Shown piece after piece: positions 1 through 8,614 of a DNA stretch of 64,000 nucleotides. Location of the stretch: positions 2,144,001 through 2,208,000 of the forward strand of contig NZ_LT985980.1 of assembly GCF_900291985.1 (NCBI RefSeq). The letters run 5' to 3'. The DNA comes from Lysinibacillus timonensis (lineage in GTDB: Bacteria; Bacillota; Bacilli; Bacillales_A; Planococcaceae). The translations under genes were made by a program, and so were the position numbers. Positions within the stretch are counted from its first letter, which is position 1; every line of letters begins with the position of its first letter. The notes beneath the pieces are model-generated. The model made no database searches and had not been told where the DNA came from. It saw only the letters and a program-made list of their open reading frames with translations.

Positions 1-1
1 T

Positions 2-154
2 GAAGAAAAAGGGATTATTATTTCCATTCCTTTGCACGAAGATTCAAAACCAAATTTTGAGACATTAAAGGAATTTATGACTTCTCAAAAATATTTATCA
101 ATAGAGGAAAATATCTTTGGTTATTCAATGAAGACAAAAAAAGTTCCCCAATAA
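2..154 (+). CDS. C-terminal end of an unidentified protein (partial)
   Basis: An open frame runs from the left window edge to a TAA at 152-154, giving about 50 residues that end in KKVPQ. A rho-independent terminator follows about 40 bases later, as expected for a real gene end. The visible residues are mixed polar and hydrophobic, with no motif I can name, so no function is proposed. It is convergent with kbaA. In B. subtilis the neighbour beyond kbaA is pdaB on the same strand as kbaA, so this gene is a local difference from that arrangement. Confidence 0.6.
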   Translation, partial: EEKGIIISIPLHEDSKPNFETLKEFMTSQKYLSIEENIFGYSMKTKKVPQ

Positions 155-194
155 ATATAATAGTACGGTACAAATGAAAATAATTTTACAATAC

Positions 195-228
195 AAAACA
201 CCGACTCATTTTTTTGAGTCGGTGTTTT
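195..228. terminator. Bidirectional rho-independent terminator
   Basis: A 14-bp perfect stem (AAAACACCGACTCA and its complement) closes a six-T loop, with A and T runs at its ends. It lies between the convergent partial gene (stop at 154) and kbaA (stop at 269), so it can serve both strands. Confidence 0.85.
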
Positions 229-268
229 AGTATCTGAATTGGGACTAACATTATTTTTTATTTTCATT

Positions 269-955
269 TTAGCTATTAGCTAATTTTCGTTCTTTTCGAC
301 GTTGTTCTAATCGTTTACGATCCTCATCGGATTTAGCATTATACTTTGGCAAAGCCAACAATTGGTATGCATTAACCGCTACAAGTGGGAATAATAACAA
401 TGCAACATATGTATCAATATTACCTTGTCTACCCATTAAAGCAATAATCCATTCAAGAGATGTTACAACAATCATGAAAAATAACGATGACACTAAAATA
501 TGTTTTTTATTTGTTAATTGTACTTTTTTTACTGCTGTTGCAAGAGCACCAAAGACCAAAAGAATTAAAAGACCACCATATAATAACCAATCTTGTATGC
601 TTTGTGCACTTGGGGCAAATCGGAATACGATTAAATCAAACAACAAAATGATGATTAATAAAACTTGAACCCAGTTCCATAATGTTAAGGTTTTAAAAAC
701 ACCTACACCAACTTGGTGCAATGTTAAATAGGCAAAAAAACCGGCTTGAGCGATAACACTCATTGTTACGCCTAACAATATCATCCAACCAAAAGCAGCT
801 AGGAACTCACCTATTTGACCAGATGCTAAGTACGGTTGGAAAAAGTTCCAACGTACAAAAATACCTGCGACACCAGTGACAATGCCACCAATTAGTATGC
901 ACATGAAGAAAAATTTAACCCAATTTCGTATAGTCACGGTCGTAATGTCCCCCAA
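269..955 (-). CDS. kbaA: KinB-signalling pathway activation protein KbaA
   Basis: A 228-residue integral membrane protein with about six hydrophobic segments (residues about 13-35, 50-75, 85-110, 120-142, 150-172 and 180-200) and a very basic C-terminal tail (RRKERK). Length, hydrophobic pattern and position beside gerD and salA match B. subtilis KbaA, which is needed for activation of the sporulation kinase KinB. The mechanism is not known in detail. The gene is transcribed away from gerD, as in B. subtilis. The assignment rests on family recognition and synteny, not on catalytic motifs. Confidence 0.85.
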   Translation of the reverse strand: MGDITTVTIRNWVKFFFMCILIGGIVTGVAGIFVRWNFFQPYLASGQIGEFLAAFGWMILLGVTMSVIAQAGFFAYLTLHQVGVGVFKTLTLWNWVQVLLIIILLFDLIVFRFAPSAQSIQDWLLYGGLLILLVFGALATAVKKVQLTNKKHILVSSLFFMIVVTSLEWIIALMGRQGNIDTYVALLLFPLVAVNAYQLLALPKYNAKSDEDRKRLEQRRKERKLANS

Positions 956-1092
956 TTTTTCAAATTATCCTAGTATATTTTAACAATCGTTAGTTAAAAA
1001 AGCTATCGAAGTAATAAACGTATACATATTATGCTCTAAAATGTGAACAATAATTGAAAGAGCCTTTAATATATGAAAGGACTGATAAATAC

Positions 1093-1734
1093 ATGTTCAA
1101 ACGCATTTTCCCCTTGTTATTGTTTGTAGTTCTGCTATTAGCCAGTTGCTCAGAAAGCCCGGGAAATACTCTTTCTTATGATGAAATAAAGAAAATAATG
1201 TTGGATACTATCCAAACAGAAGATGGTAAGAAAGCACTCCGTCAGCTCTTAGAGGACCCGAGTATTCGTGAATTAATTGTACTTGAACATGATGAGGTAG
1301 AAAGTGCAATTAAGAGTACTTTACTATCACAGGATGCTCAAGACTTTTGGAAAAAAACATTTGAAGATCCAGCTTTTAAAGAAGCTATGGCCAATAGTAT
1401 GAAAGATCAGCAAACAGACATCATGAAACAGCTAATTAAAAATGCAACTTTCCAAGAAGACTTAGTGTCATTCTTTGGACAACCAGAAATGCAGAAGCAA
1501 CTCGAGACAATTTTAAAAAGTGCTACATTACGAAAGCAAATGGAAGAAGTTGTGATGCAAACGATAGATGATCCACTTTTACAAACAAAATGGCAAGAGC
1601 TAATCAAAAAGTCCGGTGAAGGAACTTCCCAAAGTGGTGGCGAATCTGGTGGTGGCGAATCTGGTGGTGGCGAATCCGGCGGTGGTGGTGAATCCGGCGG
1701 CGGTGGCGAATCCGGCGGTGGTGGCGGAAGCTAA
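1093..1734 (+). CDS. gerD: Spore germination lipoprotein GerD
   Basis: I chose the ATG at 1093 because GAAAGGA lies about 11 bases upstream and the product then starts MFKRIFPLLL, a proper lipoprotein signal ending in the lipobox LASC (Cys about residue 18). An upstream in-frame TTG at 1054 would put extra polar residues before the signal. The mature protein is helical and charged (about residues 25-175) and ends in an unusual tail of Gly, Ser and Glu repeats. GerD is a spore inner-membrane lipoprotein required for normal response to nutrient germinants and for clustering of germinant receptors. It is encoded opposite to salA and kbaA, as in B. subtilis, which supports the call. Confidence 0.9.
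   Translation: MFKRIFPLLLFVVLLLASCSESPGNTLSYDEIKKIMLDTIQTEDGKKALRQLLEDPSIRELIVLEHDEVESAIKSTLLSQDAQDFWKKTFEDPAFKEAMANSMKDQQTDIMKQLIKNATFQEDLVSFFGQPEMQKQLETILKSATLRKQMEEVVMQTIDDPLLQTKWQELIKKSGEGTSQSGGESGGGESGGGESGGGGESGGGGESGGGGGS
1635..1730 (+). repeat. Tandem GGTGGCGAATC-type repeat encoding the Gly/Ser/Glu tail of GerD
   Basis: About six degenerate copies of a 12-15 bp unit (GGTGGTGGCGAATC(T/C)) encode repeated ESGGG or ESGGGG blocks up to the gerD stop. Unit lengths differ by multiples of three, so the frame is kept. This is typical of a length-variable coding minisatellite. Confidence 0.85.
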
Positions 1735-1751
1735 ATCATTAGCTAATTTAA

Positions 1752-1783
1752 AAAAGGCGGATTGCATATGCAGTCCGCCTTTT
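1752..1783. terminator. Bidirectional terminator between gerD and salA
   Basis: The stem AAAAGGCGGA...TCCGCCTTTT with inner pairs TTGC/GCAG and an ATAT loop lies between the convergent stops of gerD (1734) and salA (1788). A and T runs on both sides allow it to act in both directions. Confidence 0.85.
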
Positions 1784-1787
1784 ATGT

Positions 1788-2855
1788 TTACTTTTCTAAT
1801 TGATCGATTACTTTTTGAGCAATTTCTAAATAAATTTTGCCTGTAGGGTGTTCTTCATCGTAAACAGATGGTGCAAAGTCTTCTTTTGACCAATCTGGTT
1901 GTCCAAGTGGTACTTGGCCTAAAAGCTGTGTACGTAATTCGTCAGCAAGTTTTGGACCTCCACCTTTTCCAAATACATATTCTCGTTCACCTGTGCTCTT
2001 CGATTCAAACCATGCCATATTTTCAATTACACCAAGTATGTCATGATTTGTTTGTAAGGCCATCGCTCCTGCACGAGCTGCAACAAAAGCAGCAGTTGGA
2101 TGTGGTGTTGTAACAATAATTTCTTTAGATGTTGGTAAGGCTTGATGTATATCAAGTGCAACGTCACCAGTACCTGGTGGTAAATCTAATAACAAGTAAT
2201 CAATCTCTCCCCAATCTACATCACGGAAGAATTGATCTAATACTTTACCTAGCATCGGTCCACGCCAAACAATTGGGGCATTGTTCTCAACAAAGAATCC
2301 CATTGATATAACTTTGACACCCATACGATCAACAGGATAGATACGATCTTCTTTTACCACTGGCATCTCTTGAATACCCATCATATCAGGTACACTAAAT
2401 CCATAGATATCAGCATCAATTAAACCTACTTTTTTACCTAAGCGGCTTAGTGCAACAGCCAAGTTAACAGATACAGTAGATTTACCTACTCCGCCCTTAC
2501 CTGAGGCAATTGCAATTACTTGCACTGTAGATAACGGCGATAGAATATCGTGCGCCTCCGATTCTGTCACTTGACCTCGGAAACTTTCTAACACTTCAGT
2601 TGACAATTCTTCAAATCGAATCCCTACTGATGCAGCGCCCGCTTCTTTCAAGGCCTCTACAATTTTCATTTGTAACTGCATTTGTTCAGGAGTATTTGTT
2701 TTGGCAATTGCCACTTTAACACTTACGTGATTTTTTTCTTCTTTAACTGATACATTTAATATACCATTTGTTTGTGCTAATGTTTTATGTAAAAATGGGT
2801 CTTCTAGTTTACCTAATACTTCTCTGACTATTTGTTCAGTTATCAATTGAAACAC
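1788..2855 (-). CDS. salA: Mrp/NBP35-family P-loop ATPase (SalA)
   Basis: A 355-residue protein with an N-terminal DUF59/MIP18-like region (residues about 1-90) and a C-terminal Mrp ATPase domain. The deviant Walker A SGKGGVGKST is at about residue 117, with LLLDLPPGTGD further on. Mrp proteins act as iron-sulfur cluster carriers. In B. subtilis SalA is also a regulator that represses scoC and so affects exoprotease genes. Position next to gerD and cwlD matches B. subtilis. The CxxC motif of some Mrp proteins is not obvious, so an Fe-S carrier role is less sure than the ATPase assignment. Confidence 0.9.
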   Translation of the reverse strand: MFQLITEQIVREVLGKLEDPFLHKTLAQTNGILNVSVKEEKNHVSVKVAIAKTNTPEQMQLQMKIVEALKEAGAASVGIRFEELSTEVLESFRGQVTESEAHDILSPLSTVQVIAIASGKGGVGKSTVSVNLAVALSRLGKKVGLIDADIYGFSVPDMMGIQEMPVVKEDRIYPVDRMGVKVISMGFFVENNAPIVWRGPMLGKVLDQFFRDVDWGEIDYLLLDLPPGTGDVALDIHQALPTSKEIIVTTPHPTAAFVAARAGAMALQTNHDILGVIENMAWFESKSTGEREYVFGKGGGPKLADELRTQLLGQVPLGQPDWSKEDFAPSVYDEEHPTGKIYLEIAQKVIDQLEK

Positions 2856-2926
2856 TCCCCTATATTTGGTTTCAATTTTAGTATATCACACTGCAAGACC
2901 GTGCATAGCAATACGTGTTTGAATAA

Positions 2927-3640
2927 TTATTCGAATTCCATATTTACATAATTTTCAATTCCATCTACAATAGCATTTGCCATTTTCTCCTGATAATTTT
3001 CATCAGATAATAGTTCGCGTTCTTCGGTGTTACTTAGGAATCCTGTTTCAACTAAAATCGCAGGCGCTTCTGCTTTCTTTAATAAATAGATTTGTTTAAT
3101 AGCTAAAGCTTCACGTTCCGTGTTTTGTAACGTGTTTTTGATCGAGTCTTGTACTGATTTTGCTAATAATTCGCTATTCGGATGCCCACTTGCGTGATAG
3201 AATACTTGGGCTCCACGCCATTTTTCTTCTGGTATTGCATTTGCATGAATGGTAACAAAAATTTCAGGCTCGTTTGATTTCACAATTTCTTCACGTAAGA
3301 AAATATCTTGTTTCTTACGTTCCCGTATAGTCGGGAACTCTTCACCCGGTGCATGTTCGGCAAGTGCATCCCCATCTGTCGTACGCGTCATGACTACTTC
3401 TGCACCCATTCGTTTTAACTGACTTTCAACTTTCTTTGCAATGGCAAGCGTGACATCTTTTTCAATGACAGCTTGTGAGGATGCCCCTCCATCAATACCA
3501 CCGTGACCAGCATCAACAACGATTTTCACTCCGCCAAGCGGTTCAGGTAAAAAGAACTTACGATCTGATGCGCTTGTCTCATATACAACCACAGCTAAAC
3601 AAACTAATAAAATAACAATTAGAGCAAGCCAACGTTTCAA
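2927..3640 (-). CDS. cwlD: N-acetylmuramoyl-L-alanine amidase CwlD (spore cortex)
   Basis: An Amidase_3 family zinc amidase: VVDAGHGGIDGG carries the first zinc His, E about 30 residues later in the DVTLA region, THANA-type HANA carries the second His, and LVETGFLSN carries the catalytic Glu. An N-terminal membrane anchor (WLALIVILLVCLAVVVY) sends it across the membrane. I prefer the TTG at 3640 because AAAGGCGGTG lies 8 bases upstream and the length is then 237 residues. A GTG at 3673 is the longer option. CwlD, with the deacetylase PdaA, makes muramic-delta-lactam in cortex peptidoglycan, which marks cortex for lysis in germination. Confidence 0.93.
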   Translation of the reverse strand: MKRWLALIVILLVCLAVVVYETSASDRKFFLPEPLGGVKIVVDAGHGGIDGGASSQAVIEKDVTLAIAKKVESQLKRMGAEVVMTRTTDGDALAEHAPGEEFPTIRERKKQDIFLREEIVKSNEPEIFVTIHANAIPEEKWRGAQVFYHASGHPNSELLAKSVQDSIKNTLQNTEREALAIKQIYLLKKAEAPAILVETGFLSNTEERELLSDENYQEKMANAIVDGIENYVNMEFE

Positions 3641-3794
3641 AACTATTACACCGCCTTTTACAACCTTTTGCACTACTATACGCTAGAAGGAAGGCTTGTA
3701 TGCGTGAAGTTTCAACTATGAAATATTAGAAAATATATTCCAAATTATTAATTTATATTTTTAGCGAATTAATAAGTTAGTGATCTCTTAATAG

Positions 3795-3828
3795 AAAAAA
3801 GCTGCCCCTCTAAAAGAAGTGGACAGCT
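3795..3828 (-). terminator. Terminator of the ABC exporter operon
   Basis: On the minus strand AGCTGTCCACTT...AGAGGGGCAGCT forms an imperfect stem followed by TTTTTT (3795-3800). It lies 16 bases past the stop of the downstream exporter subunit. Confidence 0.8.
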
Positions 3829-3843
3829 AATATGTTTAGATGC

Positions 3844-5679
3844 TTATACTTGTAATTGATGCTGAAGGTTAGCGTAATACGTATCGTGCATCATTAAAGA
3901 TTCATGATTTCCTTTTTCTACTATAGTGCCATCTTTTATCACTAGTATTTGGTCGGCATTCTCGATTGTTTTTAATCGATGTGCAATAACAAAGCTCGTA
4001 CGACCCTTCATTAGGTTATTTAAACCTTTTTGAATATGAACCTCGGTCATCGTATCAACACTTGATGTTGCCTCATCTAAAATTAAAATATCTGGGTCCT
4101 CTAATATAGCCCTCGCAATGGCAATTAACTGACGTTGCCCTTGGCTTAAATTCATACCACCTGAAACAAGCATTGTGTCATACTGTTTAGGAAGATATTT
4201 AATAAAATTATGAGCAAACGCAATTTTAGCTGCTCGCTTTACTTCTTCATCTGTTGCATCCAATTTTCCAAATCGAATATTTTCTCGAACGGTACCTGAG
4301 AACAAATACGTATCTTGCAAAACAACACCGATATGATCCCTTAGATTTCCTAACCGATACGATTTTATATTTTCACCATCAATATAGATTTCGCCTCTAG
4401 ATGCATCATAAAATCGATTTAATAGTTGGACAATTGATGTTTTCCCAGATCCTGTAGGTCCTACAAGCGCAATTGTTTCACCTGCTTGAGCATGAAATGA
4501 AATGTCCTGTAAAACCGATTTTCCGTTATTATAGCTAAAATGAACATTCCGAAATACTACATCACCAATAAATCGATCTTTTTCTAAAGCATTCCGCACA
4601 TCCTTTACTTCCTCTTCTTCATCTAAAATTTCAAATACACGCTCAGCACCAGCGATAGCCGATTGGAATGTATTAAAAAGATTAGATAACTGATTAATTG
4701 GTCGTAAGAACTGTCGCGAATAAGTGATAAATGATGCAATTACACCTATTGTAACAAGTTGATTCACCGACATTAAGGCTCCTACTCCTACAACAACCCC
4801 AATACCTAATGTATTTATGAAGTTGTTCAGTGGACCCATAAGACCTGTAACAATCTCTGCACGCATAGCAGAGTTTCTTAGTTTTTCATTGGCTTCATGA
4901 AATTGTTCAATTGTTTGAACTTCTTTTCCGAATAACGTTGTGATATCTGAATTCGATATCGACTCTGCAATGAAACCATTTAAGTTTCCTAAATCCTTCT
5001 GTTTTGCAGCATAGTTTTTACTACTTCGTTTAATGATTTGTTTTGCTGACCATAAGATACACGGGATGATAAGCATTGTTACAATGGCAAGTATCCAGTT
5101 TAAATAGAACATTGCGATTGCCGACCCAATAACAGTTAATACGGTAGAAATGATTTGAATGACACTTTGTGAAAGTGCAGCGTTCAAATTTTCAATATCA
5201 TTTGTCATTCGGCTCATTAAATCGCCCTGTTGACGTTTATCAAACGACGATAATGGGAGGGTTTGAAACTTATCAAACAAATGCTGTCGTAGTTGCCAAA
5301 TGGTCTTTTGTGAAACGTGAATCATAACTAATGTTTGTAACCACATTAATATCGCACCAGCAACATAAATACCTGTTAGTAATAGAACCATGCGAATTGT
5401 TCCATCTAAATCCATCACCAATATGAATTGATCAATAATAACCCCAATTAATAATGGACCTAGTAAACTCAATATAGAGGATAGGATGACAAAAACGATA
5501 GCACTAATTAACCCAAGTCGTTCGTTTTTTAAATATGACCAGATTCGTTTAATGGTTCCTTTTTGATTCTTCGCTTTTTCTGCTGGGCCATTAAACCTTC
5601 CACCTGGATGTTTTAATAGATTTCGAGGTACCGACTGTCTATTAGTTTGGGTAAACAGAGGTGTTGCTGGCTTATTCAC
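3844..5679 (-). CDS. Heterodimeric ABC exporter subunit, catalytically intact half (YfiC/BmrD-like)
   Basis: A type IV ABC exporter half: a transmembrane domain of six segments (about residues 45-340) then a nucleotide-binding domain with Walker A GPTGSGKTS, Walker B LILDEATSSVD (catalytic Glu present) and the switch His in VIAHRL. Its signature is LSQGQ, not LSGGQ, as in the partner of a degenerate site. I chose the GTG at 5679: AAAGGAGGGAT lies 5 bases upstream and it overlaps the stop of the upstream subunit by 8 bases, which indicates translational coupling. Such pairs export drugs, peptides or lipids. The substrate cannot be read from sequence. Confidence 0.9.
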   Translation of the reverse strand: MNKPATPLFTQTNRQSVPRNLLKHPGGRFNGPAEKAKNQKGTIKRIWSYLKNERLGLISAIVFVILSSILSLLGPLLIGVIIDQFILVMDLDGTIRMVLLLTGIYVAGAILMWLQTLVMIHVSQKTIWQLRQHLFDKFQTLPLSSFDKRQQGDLMSRMTNDIENLNAALSQSVIQIISTVLTVIGSAIAMFYLNWILAIVTMLIIPCILWSAKQIIKRSSKNYAAKQKDLGNLNGFIAESISNSDITTLFGKEVQTIEQFHEANEKLRNSAMRAEIVTGLMGPLNNFINTLGIGVVVGVGALMSVNQLVTIGVIASFITYSRQFLRPINQLSNLFNTFQSAIAGAERVFEILDEEEEVKDVRNALEKDRFIGDVVFRNVHFSYNNGKSVLQDISFHAQAGETIALVGPTGSGKTSIVQLLNRFYDASRGEIYIDGENIKSYRLGNLRDHIGVVLQDTYLFSGTVRENIRFGKLDATDEEVKRAAKIAFAHNFIKYLPKQYDTMLVSGGMNLSQGQRQLIAIARAILEDPDILILDEATSSVDTMTEVHIQKGLNNLMKGRTSFVIAHRLKTIENADQILVIKDGTIVEKGNHESLMMHDTYYANLQHQLQV

Positions 5680-7411
5680 TATGCATCCCTCCTTTAACAA
5701 GTTGTGTTTCCACAATTTCTTGATAAACTTTATTGCTTTTCAACAATTCTTCATGTGTTCCATGACCTACTATAAAGCCATCATCCAGTACTAGTATTTG
5801 GTCAGCATGTTGAATAGATGATACTTTAGATGAAACAATGAATTTCGTACTTTCTATAAAATTATCTTTAATTGCTTTTTGAATTTTCTTTTCTGAAATA
5901 CTATCCACTGCAGATGTTGTATCATCCAAAATTAAGATAGAAGGCTTTCGAACGAATGCACGCGCCATTGCAAGACGCTGCTTTTGACCGCCCGATAAAT
6001 TCGTTGCCCCTTGTGAAATAAAATGCTTTTCCTTCTCTTCCAATTTCTCCACAAATTCGTGAGCTTGCGATGAACGCAATGCTCGCATTAATTCTTCGAT
6101 AGTGGCATCTTCTTTTCCGTATTTCACATTATCTTCAATACTTTTTGAGAATAGAGTGGCCTTTTGTGGTGCAAAAGCAATTGCATTGCGCAAAGCTTGT
6201 AAATTGTAATTCTTTATCGGTGTACCATCAATTCTAATTTCCCCCTTCGATACGTCAAACAATCTAGGGATTAATTTAACAATGGTAGATTTCCCACTTC
6301 CTGTAGCACCAATTACACCCACCGTTTCTCCAGGACTAACTTTAAATGATATATTTTTAATAACTGGTTCATTTCCGTCAATATATGTAAAACTAACGTC
6401 ATCAAATTCAATTTCACCATTAATTGGTCCAACAATAGCATTATCATGTGTCCTAATATCAGGTGTTTCCTCTAACACTTCAACGATTCGATTAGCACTC
6501 GGAATAGCACGAGCTATCTGCATTAATACCGCAGACGAGCTCATAAGGCCACCCATAATCATCATTAAGTAGTTAATAAATGCAACGATTACCCCTACTT
6601 GTATTTCTCCATTTTCAACTTTTATTGCCCCATACCAAAGAGCTAATATGATCCCAATATTAACGACAAACATTGTTAATGGACCAAGAATTCCAATTAT
6701 TTGATCTGCCTGTATATTTCTTTTCATTAAAGAGCCATTTACTTCTGTAAATTGATCTATTTGATGCTTTTTCCGGTTATACGCTTTAATGACTCGGATG
6801 CCCGCTAAATTCTCCTGCACTTTTGTATTTACCTGGTCAATCGCTTCTTGTACTTTTAAAAATAACTTTCCTGAAATTTGAGTAAAGAAGTAAATTGAAA
6901 TTGCTAATATAGGAACGACAAATAGGAGCACAGGAAAAAGTTCACGCGCAGTAAAATAAACAATTATGATAGCACCTAGAAAAGTTAAAGGTCCGCGCAC
7001 AAAGACTTTTAATAGCATCGTAATAGCACGTTGGAGTGCTTCCACATCGCTTGTAATATTTGTTATTAGTTTCCCAAGTGTAAAATGATCCTTATTTCTA
7101 GTTGAGAAATATGTAATGGTTTCGTATAAATCTTTTCGTATGTCCGTTGCAAAATTAACAGCTGATTTCGTTGCATAGATGGAGCAGCCAACACCACCAA
7201 TCAAGCCAATAATTGCACAAAGTATCATGAAACTAAACATTGTAATAATATAGGCAGAATCATTCTCTGCAATTCCTTTATCAATGATATGCTGCATGAT
7301 AGTAGGCTGCAATAAATCCATTGCCACTTCCAATATCATTAATAAAGGTGCAATAATAGCAAAAGTCATATACGGTTTTAAATATTTAGTAAGTTTTATT
7401 GCAGCTTTCAT
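5672..7411 (-). CDS. Heterodimeric ABC exporter subunit, degenerate-site half (YfiB/BmrC-like)
   Basis: The first gene of a two-gene exporter operon: six membrane segments (about residues 15-315) and a nucleotide-binding domain with Walker A GATGSGKST and signature LSGGQKQR. The Walker B is ILILDDTTSAVD, so the catalytic Glu is replaced by Asp, and the switch-loop His is replaced by Ser (IVSSKVSS). With the partner's LSQGQ this forms one non-hydrolytic and one hydrolytic site, as in BmrCD and TM287/288. I prefer the ATG at 7411, preceded by GGAG at 6 bases. An in-frame ATG at 7423 is possible. Expression is probably repressed through the palindromes upstream. Confidence 0.9.
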   Translation of the reverse strand: MKAAIKLTKYLKPYMTFAIIAPLLMILEVAMDLLQPTIMQHIIDKGIAENDSAYIITMFSFMILCAIIGLIGGVGCSIYATKSAVNFATDIRKDLYETITYFSTRNKDHFTLGKLITNITSDVEALQRAITMLLKVFVRGPLTFLGAIIIVYFTARELFPVLLFVVPILAISIYFFTQISGKLFLKVQEAIDQVNTKVQENLAGIRVIKAYNRKKHQIDQFTEVNGSLMKRNIQADQIIGILGPLTMFVVNIGIILALWYGAIKVENGEIQVGVIVAFINYLMMIMGGLMSSSAVLMQIARAIPSANRIVEVLEETPDIRTHDNAIVGPINGEIEFDDVSFTYIDGNEPVIKNISFKVSPGETVGVIGATGSGKSTIVKLIPRLFDVSKGEIRIDGTPIKNYNLQALRNAIAFAPQKATLFSKSIEDNVKYGKEDATIEELMRALRSSQAHEFVEKLEEKEKHFISQGATNLSGGQKQRLAMARAFVRKPSILILDDTTSAVDSISEKKIQKAIKDNFIESTKFIVSSKVSSIQHADQILVLDDGFIVGHGTHEELLKSNKVYQEIVETQLVKGGMHSE

Positions 7412-7423
7412 TTTGTACTCCAT

Positions 7424-7745
7424 TTCCTAACTTTTCATAGAGATGAAAGTCAAAAGTCTTAATATATTGTTTTTTGCATCCTTAAAGATTAGAGAAACTC
7501 CTCATCTATAAAAATGTATTATTTTGATTAAGTCACTTGTATACATATGTATACGTTTCATTTATTAATTGTATACGTTTGTATACGCTGTGGTCAATAA
7601 ATTTGAGATTGACATCTATACAAATCGAAAAATGGCTTAGCTATTTTAACATTGCAATCATTTAACCGAGATAATCAGTAAAACATTACAAATTTCTACC
7701 TCTTTTATGCTACGATATAACATAAATAAAATATGGAGGTATTGT
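7424..7745. promoter_or_regulatory. Divergent intergenic region between exporter and hydrolase genes
   Basis: The region is 322 bp and AT-rich. It contains the exporter promoter and two GTATAC palindromes described separately. On the plus strand there is a possible -35 (TTGACA, 7609-7614) for the hydrolase gene, but no clear -10 at 16-18 bases. GGAGGT at 7734-7739 is the hydrolase ribosome site. I see no other gene here. Confidence 0.5.
7539..7597 (-). promoter_or_regulatory. Exporter promoter with two GTATAC operators
   Basis: On the minus strand TTGACC (7592-7597) and TATACA (7570-7575, 16-bp spacer; TACAAT at 18 bp is the alternative) make a plausible sigma-A promoter. The spacer contains GTATAC-N4-GTATAC (7571-7586), and a perfect 16-bp palindrome GTATACATATGTATAC lies at 7539-7554 just past the predicted start. 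The GTATAC units begin at 7539, 7549, 7571 and 7581. This layout suits repression by a dimeric regulator. No regulator gene is adjacent. Confidence 0.6.
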
Positions 7746-8603
7746 ATGAAAATCCGAGTATCTGCTGTGCAATATCACTTACATACGATAGAAAGTTTTG
7801 AGGACTTTGCGCATCAATGTGAGCATTATATTAAAGCTGCTCTTGAATTTGAAACTGAATTCATTCTATTCCCTGAGTTCTTCACTACGCAACTATTATC
7901 TATAAAGGGTGCAGATGGTAAAGCTCTATCGATTAATGACTTACCATCATTTACAGAAAACTATCTTGATACATTTACTCGTTTTGCTAAGCAATATAAT
8001 GTACACATTATTGCTGGTACACATGTTGTAAATGTAGATGGTAAACTCCGTAATACAGCTCACCTATTTTACCCGAACGGAGATATAGCAACACAAGCTA
8101 AACTTCATATTACACCAACAGAAGTGCATGAATGGAATATGTCAAAAGGGGATGGCTTAGAAGTATTTGATACTGAAAAAGGTCGAATTGCAATACTTAC
8201 TTGCTACGATATTGAGTTTCCTGAAATCGTTCGAATGGCAAAAGCAAAAGGAGCAGATGTTATTTTCTGCCCATCATGCACAGATGATCGTCACGGCTTC
8301 CATCGTGTGCGTTATACGAGTCACGCCCGTGCAATTGAAAACCAAGTATATGTTGTCTTAACAGGGACAGTTGGCGCTCTTCCGACAGTAGACTTTATGA
8401 GAGCAAACTTCGGTCAAGCTGCAATCATTACACCAAACGATGTTCCATTTCCTCCAAAGGGTTTGCTCGCTGAAGGTGAAATTAATAACGATATGCTGAT
8501 CACTGCGGATTTGGATTTAGAACTGTTATACAAAGTTCGTGAAAAAGGCTCCGTTACAACTTGGAGAGATAGACGAACTGACTTATATACTGATTGGAAG
8601 TAG
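7746..8603 (+). CDS. Carbon-nitrogen hydrolase (nitrilase superfamily)
   Basis: A 285-residue amidohydrolase with the nitrilase catalytic triad visible: Glu44 in FPEFF, Lys119 in AKLHITP and Cys153 in LTCYDIEFPE. It should hydrolyse an amide of unknown identity. The ATG at 7746 has GGAGGT 6 bases upstream, whereas an ORF start at 7707 has none. The gene is followed after 11 bases by a GNAT protein. B. subtilis YhcX carries a GNAT and a CN-hydrolase domain in one chain, so these two genes look like the separated halves, in the opposite order. Cytoplasmic: no signal peptide. Confidence 0.88.
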   Translation: MKIRVSAVQYHLHTIESFEDFAHQCEHYIKAALEFETEFILFPEFFTTQLLSIKGADGKALSINDLPSFTENYLDTFTRFAKQYNVHIIAGTHVVNVDGKLRNTAHLFYPNGDIATQAKLHITPTEVHEWNMSKGDGLEVFDTEKGRIAILTCYDIEFPEIVRMAKAKGADVIFCPSCTDDRHGFHRVRYTSHARAIENQVYVVLTGTVGALPTVDFMRANFGQAAIITPNDVPFPPKGLLAEGEINNDMLITADLDLELLYKVREKGSVTTWRDRRTDLYTDWK

Positions 8604-8614
8604 GCGATTCAATC

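Noticed and set aside
1616-1846. Plus-strand frame in the gerD repeat rich in Ala, Asn and Val
   Set aside because: Frame-shifted reading of the Gly/Ser repeat; the gerD frame has the lipoprotein signal and family similarity.
7539-7586. Repeated GTATAC units considered as a CRISPR or iteron array
   Set aside because: Units are only 6 bp, in palindromic pairs and placed in a promoter; operator sites explain them better.
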